Below, piece after piece: positions 24,320 to 32,915 of a stretch of DNA of 64,000 nucleotides. The stretch's first letter is position 1. The number at the start of each line of letters is the position of its first letter. Source of the DNA: Bacteroidales bacterium (GTDB taxonomy: Bacteria; Bacteroidota; Bacteroidia; Bacteroidales; F082); the NCBI GenBank assembly GCA_016285355.1, contig JAEEQP010000017.1, positions 1-64,000 of the forward strand. The letters are read 5' to 3'. The translations under genes and the position numbers were made by a program. Below the pieces are notes generated by a model. That model had not been told where the DNA came from. It did not search any database and was given only the letters and a program-made list of their open reading frames with translations.

Positions 24320-26734
24320 TTAGTTTTCAACATATTGGAAAGTAGTATCTCCAATTTTAAAGATGTCATTATTATAAAGTGGCACAGGCTTGTTGTCGGA
24401 ATTAAGCTCTGTTCTCGTATTGAAAATAATGAACGCTAATGGTTTCATCATAGCCTGAGAACGAGCATGGTCAATGTAAAGTTGCACATGCTCCTTTGCC
24501 ACTTTATTGCTCTTTTCCCAATTCATCATAATTTCACATTGTTGAGTCATGCCAATCGTTACCTTATGGCCTCCTCCATTGGCGTTCATCCATTTATGGA
24601 TTGGTATTTTTGTCCCAGCTTTGATTCCATCCTTAATGACAAGGAAGTATTTCTCCGCCAACATTCTAACTGTAACAAGCGAGGCACCCAGTCCGCCGCC
24701 ATAAATGACGAAATCAAGTAATAAATTCTTCCAACTTCCACGCATGTTGGTAATACTAGAGAAATATAGCACCATAAAACCAATGATAGCCGATGCCAAA
24801 CCTCCTAAAAGGGCACTTTTGATTGGAATGGTGGATTTGATGGTAAGGCTTAGCGAAGTGCATATTGAGAATAGCAAGTAAGCGGGGAATGAATAATACC
24901 ATCGGATGTAAGTGCTGTCAGGAGAAAGGCATAAGCATAGGATAATAGATCCCAAGGCAAATGCAGCCATGCCGATAACACTTGACAACAAGGATAACCC
25001 CATGATTTTCAGCAAAGACTTCCAGTCTTTTCTCTTGATGCCGTCATTATATCTGAAAATGAGCGAGAGGAAAAAGGCTAAGAGTAGTCCTATGGTGAGG
25101 AAAGAAGAAATTTCTGTTGTACACAAATCTGTGATGTTCAAACTTTGTGCTTTCTCGCCGAAGAAGATCTTGACAATACCTTTTGCCAAACCTTTGAAAA
25201 GTCCTCTTCCAGTGAGGTCATAGATAATCCAACTGACCAAACCAGCAATAACACCCATAATTGTCAAAGAACAGTCGCGCAATGTTTTCATGCTGAAAAG
25301 TTCTTTCCAATGAACATGATCTTGTATGCCTTCCTTACAGTTTTGCCCATATTCGACGCACTTGAAATCATTGGCTTTCCAACAATGCACATGCATAATA
25401 TGTTTGCATTTGGTCACAACCTTTTCGTCTGGCATGATTTCCATTCTACATAATGGACATCTTAGTTTGATATTCTTGACATTCTCTGTTAATACTATTG
25501 GTCTGTATCGTTTGTAGTATTTTGCAGCAAAGGCCTTCGACTTCACTCCAGGGATGAGTATTTTCATGATAATGATAAATAACACAATAGTAGCGAGTGC
25601 TACAATCAATGATATCAAGTACTTTTTTAATGATTCGCTTGTGTTTTCAGCTCGATTGGGCCATGGATTTAACGAGGTACCAATAGAAAATGATGCAATA
25701 CCTATTCTTTGGTCATCCCACAGAGCTTCATAATTCACCATTTCTCCTGTATAAGTGTTCTTCTCGGGAACTTGATAAGTGAGGGCAAAGTCGTACATTT
25801 CATTTCTGACGGCTTGCATAAAGCTTACCAACAAACTGTCGATATTATTGGAGGGCATATAGTCACCTAGGCGGCTACTGATGATGTTGCCGTTGGTGTC
25901 TCGTGGTTTAGTGACACTTTTCAGATGCCTTTCCAAACTTTCGTTGATACCTTCTTCTGTCTTATAATAGAAGGCATATACTTTGGGTACATACTGAGCT
26001 GTTTTAAGATATTCATTGATTTCAAGAATTGTAAGATATTCTATACTAGGTATTTTACTGCTTTCAGTGAAAATAAATAATAAATTCTTTCCATCATTAT
26101 TTTGAGCCCTTAGTGAGATGGTATCATTTATCTGATGACCAGCTTCCCATTTGACGGAATCAATGAGGGTTCCATATCCCCACTCGAACTCTGAAAGCTT
26201 GCTATATAAAGCACTGTAAAAACATTTCTCATTGGCTCCCTTCTTAAATTGTTCTTTGAAATTTTTGTAGTTTTGTTTTGTAACCAATTTGCTTTGTGTG
26301 ACGCTATCGCCGAAAAATGAAATGTACACACTACTATCATGAGCACTTTCAACCAGTGATTTGAGAGCTTCAAAGATTTGGCCTTTGCCCTCTATTGGTA
26401 TATTCCTATCAATTAAGACGGAGAAAGTATAGCCGGCGGGTATACGTTGTCCTTCTGTTAAGGTCTTCACTTTCCAACGACTTCTTGGAACGGTGTCACC
26501 GTCCTCAATCAGGACGAAATGCGTTTCAAGATCAGGAGCATCTACCTCGGTCATACGTTTTCCGTTCTCATCGAGAGCTTTTAGAAAAAACGTAATGCTA
26601 TCATTTCCAACATCATATACGTGATTTTCATTGCCAAACTGGATTTCATTCGGTTTTTGGGCATTGGCAGGAGATACCCAAATAAAAAACATACTGATAA
26701 GTAATCCGATGATTATCTTTTTCTTCTTGTCCAT
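24320..26734 (-). CDS. Membrane protein with vWA-like, RING-like and FHA domains; candidate E3
   Basis: 804 aa from the ATG at 26734, overlapping the JAB gene by 22 bp. Order of domains: signal/anchor (MDKKKKIIIGLLISMFFIWVS); vWA-like region ~100-270 (FSVLIDRNIPIEGKGQ, a degenerate metal site); membrane helix ~373-394; RING-H2-like zinc site with Cys426, Cys429, Cys443, His445, His448, Cys451, Cys459 and Cys466; four to five more membrane helices ~480-690; C-terminal FHA-like domain ~705-804 (KVTIGM, KEHVQLYI, IFKIGDTTFQY). The first FHA arginine position is Met here. The last RING pair is spaced CX6C instead of CX2C. With E1 and E2 beside it, it is the best candidate for a membrane E3 ligase that also reads phosphothreonine. 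Confidence 0.8.
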   Translation of the reverse strand: MDKKKKIIIGLLISMFFIWVSPANAQKPNEIQFGNENHVYDVGNDSITFFLKALDENGKRMTEVDAPDLETHFVLIEDGDTVPRSRWKVKTLTEGQRIPAGYTFSVLIDRNIPIEGKGQIFEALKSLVESAHDSSVYISFFGDSVTQSKLVTKQNYKNFKEQFKKGANEKCFYSALYSKLSEFEWGYGTLIDSVKWEAGHQINDTISLRAQNNDGKNLLFIFTESSKIPSIEYLTILEINEYLKTAQYVPKVYAFYYKTEEGINESLERHLKSVTKPRDTNGNIISSRLGDYMPSNNIDSLLVSFMQAVRNEMYDFALTYQVPEKNTYTGEMVNYEALWDDQRIGIASFSIGTSLNPWPNRAENTSESLKKYLISLIVALATIVLFIIIMKILIPGVKSKAFAAKYYKRYRPIVLTENVKNIKLRCPLCRMEIMPDEKVVTKCKHIMHVHCWKANDFKCVEYGQNCKEGIQDHVHWKELFSMKTLRDCSLTIMGVIAGLVSWIIYDLTGRGLFKGLAKGIVKIFFGEKAQSLNITDLCTTEISSFLTIGLLLAFFLSLIFRYNDGIKRKDWKSLLKIMGLSLLSSVIGMAAFALGSIILCLCLSPDSTYIRWYYSFPAYLLFSICTSLSLTIKSTIPIKSALLGGLASAIIGFMVLYFSSITNMRGSWKNLLLDFVIYGGGLGASLVTVRMLAEKYFLVIKDGIKAGTKIPIHKWMNANGGGHKVTIGMTQQCEIMMNWEKSNKVAKEHVQLYIDHARSQAMMKPLAFIIFNTRTELNSDNKPVPLYNNDIFKIGDTTFQYVEN

Positions 26735-28386
26735 ATTTTTAATTCTTCTAATAATTGTTCTCCATAATAAGTTTCGTCGGTACACAGGTCATTAGAAATA
26801 ATGGGTATGGTTGTAACCAGACCGTCAGTTTTCGAATAGACCAGTACGAATTTGATTTTATCAAGATAGTTGGCGATAGCTTTCTTGATAGATGGGATGC
26901 TGCAATGGTTGGCCAAAACAAAACACCCAATGAGTTCGTTGTCAGATATTGATTCGGTATCCTCAACTTTGGCAGCTATATAATAGGTGGTTTGTTTCGG
27001 TTGCTGCTGGGTGAAACCGTGTACATAATAAACAGGATTGTGTTCTTGTTTGACTGTAAGCTTGTCTATGTCGATGATGACACTATTGGTGAGTCCGACA
27101 GAATAACATTGACTGATGCGTGATTTGGCAGTGGCCAGAGTATTAAATAGGTCTTCAGGTTTAATAGAGGTACGGCTGCTTTCCACCGCCCACTTGTACC
27201 ACTCTTCTAATGAATAGAGTTTTGTCAGGTCCGCTTTCGAGTTGATATTTAGGTCGTGTTTAAAAGTAAAGATTCCCAGCTCTTGCGTGGGTGTAAGGAT
27301 GTCGATAACAATAGCGGTCAGGAATTTTGGGTATGTGGGATGTTTGTGGAGGAGGTGCAAACTGCAATCGGTATTGCTGAAAAACACGCCTAAGCCTGGG
27401 TGAGAGTGTACCCAGCAGGTCAAGTCATATTGCAAGTCGGTTTCACGCCTCAATTTTCTAAGTTTTTCGCTGACCTTTAGCTTGATTTTAGCCCCAAAAT
27501 TCAGTTCGTATTCAGCAAAAATGGCATCATCGCCTGGTTTGACAATTTCTTCTAAGGAAACACAATACTCGTCTTTTTCTGCATCGCGTATCCACCGTCC
27601 TAACACCATGCAGCCGTCTTCCTTGGGATTGTTGGGATTCCTAAGGTCTTCAGCATACATGTTGTAAATGTCTATGATGCAAGTGTTTTTGATGTACATG
27701 GTCTTGACTGCGGAATCGTTGCAGAAATCGGAACAGTTGACAGCAAGATAGTTGCTGTCTTTAAATACATCGTCAAGACTTTGTTTGTGAAGAATAGAGG
27801 TAGTCTTACGCCTTACGACAATATCGGTATTTCCTTCGCTACTGGATGTGGTTGCCATTAGGATGTTCTTTCTGGCTTTCTCGTTCCTTCGTCTGGCTTT
27901 GATTACAAAAACGACAACGACAGTTAGGATGAGCAAAAGGATTAAAGTCAGCACTATCCATTCCCATTGATGATTATCAGATTCATCGCTTTGAGGTTTG
28001 TTTTCCGACTCTTGGTTTTCAATCTCTTGACGTTTCTTTTTCAGGATGCTGAGCATATCCTTTTCTATGCATTGCTTGCTGATTTCCATTGGAGTCATGT
28101 CGGCAGTTTCAGGACTATTGTCTTTTATTCTGTATGTGCCGTAGTTGTCATCATAAAAATCCAACTCTTCAAGGAAATTTCTGCTGAATCGGATTCCTTC
28201 TTCATCCGTTAAGGGAAGTTGTGATTGTGAGTTGACATGGGACTCAAATGTCTTCAGGATGACTTCCTTGTCAATTGATCCGTCAGCGTTTCGTCGTACG
28301 TCGTTGGTTTGCGCCTGTGTCATTGTCTCTATGGATAGTAATAGGGACAGGATAATTAAAGAAATGATACGGTAAATGTATTTCAT
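26713..28386 (-). CDS. Membrane-anchored JAB/JAMM deubiquitinase-like protease
   Basis: 557 aa from the ATG at 28386 (an upstream TTG is ignored). A signal peptide is followed by a ~110-residue periplasmic part, a membrane helix at ~142-163 (WIVLTLILLLILTVVVVFV) and a large cytoplasmic region. The JAMM zinc motif is intact: His327-Ser-His329-Pro ... Ser337-x-x-Asp340 (VHSHPGLGVFFSNTD), with candidate upstream Glu residues in YCVSLEEIV. JAB proteases paired with E1/E2 remove Ubls from targets or mature Ubl precursors. The Ubl here already ends in Gly, so deconjugation is the likelier job. A second domain (~400-557) follows and is not recognised. The membrane anchor is unusual for bacterial JAB proteins. 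Confidence 0.88.
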   Translation of the reverse strand: MKYIYRIISLIILSLLLSIETMTQAQTNDVRRNADGSIDKEVILKTFESHVNSQSQLPLTDEEGIRFSRNFLEELDFYDDNYGTYRIKDNSPETADMTPMEISKQCIEKDMLSILKKKRQEIENQESENKPQSDESDNHQWEWIVLTLILLLILTVVVVFVIKARRRNEKARKNILMATTSSSEGNTDIVVRRKTTSILHKQSLDDVFKDSNYLAVNCSDFCNDSAVKTMYIKNTCIIDIYNMYAEDLRNPNNPKEDGCMVLGRWIRDAEKDEYCVSLEEIVKPGDDAIFAEYELNFGAKIKLKVSEKLRKLRRETDLQYDLTCWVHSHPGLGVFFSNTDCSLHLLHKHPTYPKFLTAIVIDILTPTQELGIFTFKHDLNINSKADLTKLYSLEEWYKWAVESSRTSIKPEDLFNTLATAKSRISQCYSVGLTNSVIIDIDKLTVKQEHNPVYYVHGFTQQQPKQTTYYIAAKVEDTESISDNELIGCFVLANHCSIPSIKKAIANYLDKIKFVLVYSKTDGLVTTIPIISNDLCTDETYYGEQLLEELKIWTRRKR

Positions 28387-28397
28387 AATCAATGAAT

Positions 28398-29672
28398 TCA
28401 GATGGATATTCGTTTATTGTTTCCTGTTTTGTTTTTGCCTTTGTCAATAGCATTGTGTACTGCGGTTTTGCTTTTTTGTCGTGCTTGGTTCATAGCCTTC
28501 CCTGTTTGTCTACGGATAGCACCTTGAGCTTTGCTTCTCGCCATGTTTTTGGCTCTGTTTTCCGCATCTTTCTGCATCTGCATCATGCTGCGTTGTGTCC
28601 TAATGTTGCGGAAGCTTTGCAACACTTGATTGCCCACAAAAAGCAAAATGGCCAATAACACGCCGCCAATAATTTTCCAAATATTGCGATTCTTTAGTTC
28701 TTTTATTTTCTCTGTAGCTTCTTTCTTATACTGACCGTTGGGATGAGTCTTTAGATAGATTTCATAATCGTCTTTTTTAAGACAATGTGCATAATCATCG
28801 TAGTCAGCCTTCCTTTCTGCCTCTTCTTGTGCGGCAAGGGCTTGAGCCTGGGCTTGTTCTTGTGCGGCAAGTTCTTGTTCTTTGGCTTGTTTCTCTAAAT
28901 CCTTTTTTTTTGTATCATATTGTTCTATGAATCGTTCAATCTCTTGGGTAATTTTTGTTTTGTCAACATTATATTTTTGCTTTTGGAGATTATTGTATAC
29001 ATCAACCAAGATGTCTTCAAAAGGAACTGACTCTTGTTTGGCAAGGAGCTCTTTGGCCAATTTGAGATTGTTCAGAGCGTTGGTTTCTTCTTCCGATACG
29101 GTCTCTTCTATTTCCTCTACTTGGTATTGTGGATCGGATTTAATTCTATTGTATTGGGAAGGCTTGGAATTGCTTCCCATCTTGACATTGAGATAGCCAC
29201 ACAAATATAAAATCTTGTATTCTCTTTTTCCTTCATAATGTGCTAGGTAGATAGGAATGGATACGACTTTTTCACCTGGTGATTTTATCTCAAAGGATAG
29301 CGAAGGATAGGGTTGGTTGTCAAGGAAAAAATAGCTGTCTAAAGATTTGGAATAACCTATGTCCGATGGGATGGAGAAAGCCCGAGGGGTGATAATGCTG
29401 GTGAATTTTATGTCTTCTATCACTTCAATCCTATCGAAAAAAAGCAATTTGATTTCGCTACTCTTGCCATATCTTCCACGAAGGGCATCTCCAAGGTTTT
29501 TTCTTACGCTTTTGAACTTCAATTCAACCTTGTTGTCTCGTTGTGTCGTTTCATAAGTGACGATAATCCTATCACCCTGGTCAGAGCACAAAGTGTCTGT
29601 GATGATCCGTGCCGGGGAGAAAAGGCTTGCAGAGAGTGCGAGAATTAAAAGAAAAGTTCTGATACACTTCAT
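28398..29672 (-). CDS. Envelope protein with periplasmic domain, coiled coil and C-terminal membrane helix
   Basis: 424 aa from the ATG at 29672, coupled to the preceding gene by ATGA. A signal peptide (MKCIRTFLLILALSASLFSPA) leads into a β-rich domain (~25-175), then a highly charged Ala/Glu/Gln coiled coil (~235-300, EQAQAQALAAQEEAER), a short conserved segment (DYEIYLKTHPNGQYKKEA) and a membrane helix (IIGGVLLAILLFVGNQVL), with a basic cytoplasmic tail of ~60 residues (RSKAQGAIRRQTGKAM). I do not recognise a family. Periplasm-spanning topology and location between the E2 and JAB genes make it a candidate part of the envelope complex that the locus otherwise lacks. Confidence 0.72.
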   Translation of the reverse strand: MKCIRTFLLILALSASLFSPARIITDTLCSDQGDRIIVTYETTQRDNKVELKFKSVRKNLGDALRGRYGKSSEIKLLFFDRIEVIEDIKFTSIITPRAFSIPSDIGYSKSLDSYFFLDNQPYPSLSFEIKSPGEKVVSIPIYLAHYEGKREYKILYLCGYLNVKMGSNSKPSQYNRIKSDPQYQVEEIEETVSEEETNALNNLKLAKELLAKQESVPFEDILVDVYNNLQKQKYNVDKTKITQEIERFIEQYDTKKKDLEKQAKEQELAAQEQAQAQALAAQEEAERKADYDDYAHCLKKDDYEIYLKTHPNGQYKKEATEKIKELKNRNIWKIIGGVLLAILLFVGNQVLQSFRNIRTQRSMMQMQKDAENRAKNMARSKAQGAIRRQTGKAMNQARQKSKTAVHNAIDKGKNKTGNNKRISI

Positions 29673-30775
29673 TGTTTGTAGTCCTTGATGGCTTTGTAAA
29701 CCTTTTTGATGTTCATTACAGTAATTCCTCCTTTCTTCCAATTAGAAGCATGTTTTGCACATGTCGGATCGGAGCAGCATTTATAGAGCGTTTCCACTTC
29801 TTGCATCATTTCCTTCGATTTTTCTTTGTCTTTGTTGAGCAAATCCATGTAATGGTTGTTCAATAAATTGTAAATTTCTTCAAGTGAAAGCGACTGTTTG
29901 CAGAATTTGCAATAGTGAACGGTTTTATGCTTTGTCTTGTCGCAGCAATCGTATTTTGATTCTATATAGTCTTTTATGGCAATATCCATAGTGTCTAATT
30001 TTGATTTTAAATCCTCATACATTTTGTATTTGCTGCTTCCTGGTTCCCATTTGGTTTTGGCTTCATTGATTTTTGTTTTTAAGTAATCTTTTTTATCTGT
30101 GTATACAAAGATTTGGTCTTCAAATTTAGGCTTGTGCAGTTTGTTGGTACAAAATGCGTGAGCCTTTATGGAATCGTTGAAAACCGTAACCAATGAGTCG
30201 CACTGTTGTTCGAGTAGGAAATAGGTGGAATCCGTATTTTCAACAGAGATTTCGATGGAAATCTCTTGAATGCTTTCTATGGTTCTCTTTTTTTTACCGC
30301 ACAAGAACATCTCCTTCTCTTTGGCTACATGGATGGGCACTACACACTTATAAATCTCCCCTTCTTTGACGGTGATTTTGGGAAACTGATATTCGTGTGT
30401 TCCGTATTCAGATGGAATACAAACAAAATCTTCTACATTTATAGTTTCAACTTTTTGGACGAATTCGCCACCAGGTAAGTTTTCCGCAAAATAAACACCG
30501 ATTTCACGAAGTGCTTTTTTGTCCAATGCCCGGTTAAACAATAAGAGCTGGTAATCATCGTCAGCTTTTTCCAATTTGATGAACACAGAAGTATTTCCTA
30601 TAGCATCCGTCTCTCCTTTTTCTAAGATAAAGCGACACAACTCTGAAAAATTATATATTATTAGTTGTTCGTGGGATGGATGGTCATCGCTCAGTTGGAC
30701 ATCAATTCGTTGCTGTCCAAACGCCATTGTAATGGCAAAGCAAAGTACCGTTAGCGTTAGGAAGGTTTTTCTCAT
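29669..30775 (-). CDS. Exported Cys-rich protein of the ubiquitin-like cassette
   Basis: 368 aa with a signal peptide (MRKTFLTLTVLCFAITMAFG). The N-terminal ~190 residues are β-rich; the C-terminal part is helical and holds paired cysteines (YDCCDK, HYCKFCKQS, YKCCSDPTCAKH), suggestive of a zinc ribbon or disulfide-bonded module. Both ends overlap neighbours by ATGA (E2 upstream, 424-aa protein downstream), tying it tightly to the conjugation genes. Family unknown. An exported protein translated in step with an E2 is odd and points to a joint function with the membrane-bound JAB and RING proteins. Confidence 0.72.
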   Translation of the reverse strand: MRKTFLTLTVLCFAITMAFGQQRIDVQLSDDHPSHEQLIIYNFSELCRFILEKGETDAIGNTSVFIKLEKADDDYQLLLFNRALDKKALREIGVYFAENLPGGEFVQKVETINVEDFVCIPSEYGTHEYQFPKITVKEGEIYKCVVPIHVAKEKEMFLCGKKKRTIESIQEISIEISVENTDSTYFLLEQQCDSLVTVFNDSIKAHAFCTNKLHKPKFEDQIFVYTDKKDYLKTKINEAKTKWEPGSSKYKMYEDLKSKLDTMDIAIKDYIESKYDCCDKTKHKTVHYCKFCKQSLSLEEIYNLLNNHYMDLLNKDKEKSKEMMQEVETLYKCCSDPTCAKHASNWKKGGITVMNIKKVYKAIKDYKQ

Positions 30776-31443
30776 ATCATACGGGGTTTTTTGATAAGTG
30801 GTTTAATTGGAGTCTGAGTGTCAGAGGCAGGTGTGGATGAAGGCTCAGGTTTTTTTATAGGCTCGGGAGTGGTTTGTGCAAACCTTGTCCAGCCATTAGG
30901 TTCGGCTTCCTCGCGCACCCATTCGGCCACATTCTGGTCTTCAGGGTAAGGATAGGTGTTTTGTGCGTGATAGAGTTGGTATTTCAGGTAGCGTTCCACG
31001 CGGAGCACTAAGGTCTTGAGCGAGGCCATCACCCCCATGTCTTTAATGGTGAGGCACACATGCCCTTTGAAACTTCCCGAGTAGCGGATGTTGGGATGCC
31101 ATACATCGGTGCGGAAGGTGAAGATAGGATTGCCATCGGCAGCAGGATAGTTGTTGGGCAATATGATACTCATCTTGTGAAGGTTGCCGAAGATGGGTTC
31201 GCGGGGAATAGGAGAGTCTTTTACGCCCACAATGGATCTGACGCGATACCAAATCTCATATTCGACGGGGAGACCCATAGCGTTCTTCTTGCGGATAATA
31301 TAGGAAATGGAAGGCTCACGCGGGTTGGCACTTTCGGCTTGACGTTTATCGCAGAGTGTATCAAGTTCTTTCCATTCCTGCCAAAGTGCCGCATCACGGG
31401 GCTTTAGCTTCTTTAGGTTGAAGTTATTAATGTTATCGTTCAT
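30772..31443 (-). CDS. E2-like ubiquitin-conjugating enzyme
   Basis: 223 aa. Residues ~16-180 are a UBC domain with the expected order: YPAADGNPIFTFRTDV, then His116-Pro117-Asn118 (HPNI), then the active-site Cys130 in GHVCL, then a helix and WVREEAE. The HPN triad ahead of the cysteine is the eukaryote-like arrangement, not the reduced form of some bacterial E2s. The C-terminal 45 residues are Pro/Thr-rich (KKPEPSSTPASDTQTP) and look disordered. The gene begins 21 bp after the Ubl gene and overlaps the next by ATGA. It should accept the Ubl from the E1 at 23112-24311 and pass it on with the RING protein. Confidence 0.93.
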   Translation of the reverse strand: MNDNINNFNLKKLKPRDAALWQEWKELDTLCDKRQAESANPREPSISYIIRKKNAMGLPVEYEIWYRVRSIVGVKDSPIPREPIFGNLHKMSIILPNNYPAADGNPIFTFRTDVWHPNIRYSGSFKGHVCLTIKDMGVMASLKTLVLRVERYLKYQLYHAQNTYPYPEDQNVAEWVREEAEPNGWTRFAQTTPEPIKKPEPSSTPASDTQTPIKPLIKKPRMI

Positions 31444-31464
31444 GGCTTGTGAGGTTGTGAAAGA

Positions 31465-31794
31465 TTAACCTGCAATAGGTTCACTGGTGAGTTCAAGATG
31501 GTCGCCAGGCTGCACATTGTAATCAGCCAGAGTGAGTTCGCGGCCCTCATCATCCATAAATTCAAAAATGGTAGGCTCTTCACCTTCTTCGACGATTTGT
31601 CCCAAAAGGTATCTGATGGGGACGCCACCGTTGTCCATTTTCGGGAGTTCGAAAACCTCAACGATTCTATTGATTTGATCGCTGATGGTACTCATAGGGT
31701 TGGTTACCTCCACTTCCACTTCTTCATATTGAGTTCCAGGAAGGGTTAGCGTGATGACGAATGCATCATCGTAATAATTTTTTTCGTTTTCCAT
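31465..31794 (-). CDS. Ubiquitin-like modifier (YukD-like β-grasp) ending in Gly
   Basis: 109 aa. A β-grasp pattern is visible: FVITLTLPG (strand 1), VEVEVTNPMSTISDQINRIVEVF (strand 2 and helix), PIRYLLG, IFEFMDDEGRELTLADYNVQPGDHLELTSE (final strands). The 'L-x-D-Y-x-V-x-x-G-D-x-L-x-L' end is the YukD/ubiquitin signature. The chain stops at PIAG, so the terminal glycine is exposed without processing. Gene order Ubl-E2 with an E1, RING and JAB downstream supports a conjugated modifier. Length and fold also fit a free YukD-like protein, but its position beside an E2 favours conjugation. Confidence 0.85.
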   Translation of the reverse strand: MENEKNYYDDAFVITLTLPGTQYEEVEVEVTNPMSTISDQINRIVEVFELPKMDNGGVPIRYLLGQIVEEGEEPTIFEFMDDEGRELTLADYNVQPGDHLELTSEPIAG

Positions 31795-31837
31795 GATTAT
31801 TGTAGTTTAATTGTTGATTGTTTATTTGTTTAATTGT

Positions 31838-32899
31838 TTACCATATCCATGCGCCTCGGGGCTGGTCGTAGTTCTCGCTGCGGAAGTACTCAAACTTGTT
31901 CTTGAACACGATAAGCTGGTAGGCTTCCTCGTTGATGATTTGTGGTTCTCTAAGCCCGTAGCGGTAGAGAGCTAATTGATATTTGTTCTTTATCGGGTCG
32001 ATGTAGATAATGAAGTCCGTCTTGGTGTCAGCATGTGCACCATAGAAGCGGTCGAAGATGGCACGGATGGCTTCGTCTTCCAACCAGAAGTAAGCTGTGT
32101 ACTCCGATTTCTTAATGTGCCATTTCACAGCTAATTTCTTTGGCTTGCCCGCTTCGTGATAGTTGAGCAGACCCCCGTCGTGCAGTTTGTCGTGGGTGCC
32201 GTCGTATAGAGTTTCCTCGATGAAATCAAACACAGGCTTCATTTCTTGTTCTTCCTCTGTATATTGCAGCCATTTTCCTTCTTCCTCATCCCAATGTCCG
32301 AACATCGGTAAATAGCGGTAGGTGAACTGTTTCATGTAGTTGTCGAAAAGGTCGCGGGGAGGGAGACCCTTGGTGGCGAGGTTTGCATAGGCTTCATCTG
32401 ATGATTTCAGCATCATTTCCACATATTCGTTTCTCGACAAGTTTGTACTAGGACAGAAATCTTCAAAATCAACATCTGTTTCCTCGGCTTTCATCCAAGC
32501 CAATAGTTTTGCTCGTTTATCACCATGTAGCCATAGGGCAACTCGTCCATAGGGAGCCATCCCTACAATAATGTAATTATACAATGGTTGTCCGTCTGTC
32601 TCATCAGTTTCTTGCAGCAATTGTTCTATAACGTCTTTGGGCAAATCTTCTTCAATTGAATAGAACTTGTTTTCAACCAACGATAGCCATATCATGTCAA
32701 TTTCCGAAGGAACAGGGAAATCCTTTTCATCATCTATATGCATGGAAACAGGCTTGCCCCATTCGTCGGCAAAGGGACAGCAATAAGGTATGCTGATGCC
32801 ATCGTCTTCAGACCACATCAGGTTTCCAAAGAATGTCTCTGAAGGAAACAATTTAGGAGCATTGCCGCTCAAGGAATACGCATGTTTTGCCATAGCCAT
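31838..32899 (-). CDS. DUF2931-like protein, probable immunity partner of the Tle1-like lipase
   Basis: 353 aa, no signal peptide. The central segment YNYIIVGMAPYGRVALWLHG matches the DUF2931 hallmark 'GLAPGGxVxVWLxG', and the N-terminal FGNLMWSEDDGISIPYCCPF and C-terminal β-rich part fit that family, whose members commonly lie beside T6SS lipase effectors in Bacteroidota. It begins 16 bp after the Tle1-like gene. Immunity to a lipase that acts in the periplasm or membrane would usually need export, so the missing signal peptide is a caveat; an adaptor or chaperone role is the alternative. Confidence 0.75.
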   Translation of the reverse strand: MAMAKHAYSLSGNAPKLFPSETFFGNLMWSEDDGISIPYCCPFADEWGKPVSMHIDDEKDFPVPSEIDMIWLSLVENKFYSIEEDLPKDVIEQLLQETDETDGQPLYNYIIVGMAPYGRVALWLHGDKRAKLLAWMKAEETDVDFEDFCPSTNLSRNEYVEMMLKSSDEAYANLATKGLPPRDLFDNYMKQFTYRYLPMFGHWDEEEGKWLQYTEEEQEMKPVFDFIEETLYDGTHDKLHDGGLLNYHEAGKPKKLAVKWHIKKSEYTAYFWLEDEAIRAIFDRFYGAHADTKTDFIIYIDPIKNKYQLALYRYGLREPQIINEEAYQLIVFKNKFEYFRSENYDQPRGAWIW

Positions 32900-32915
32900 A
32901 GTTATATTATACTCT

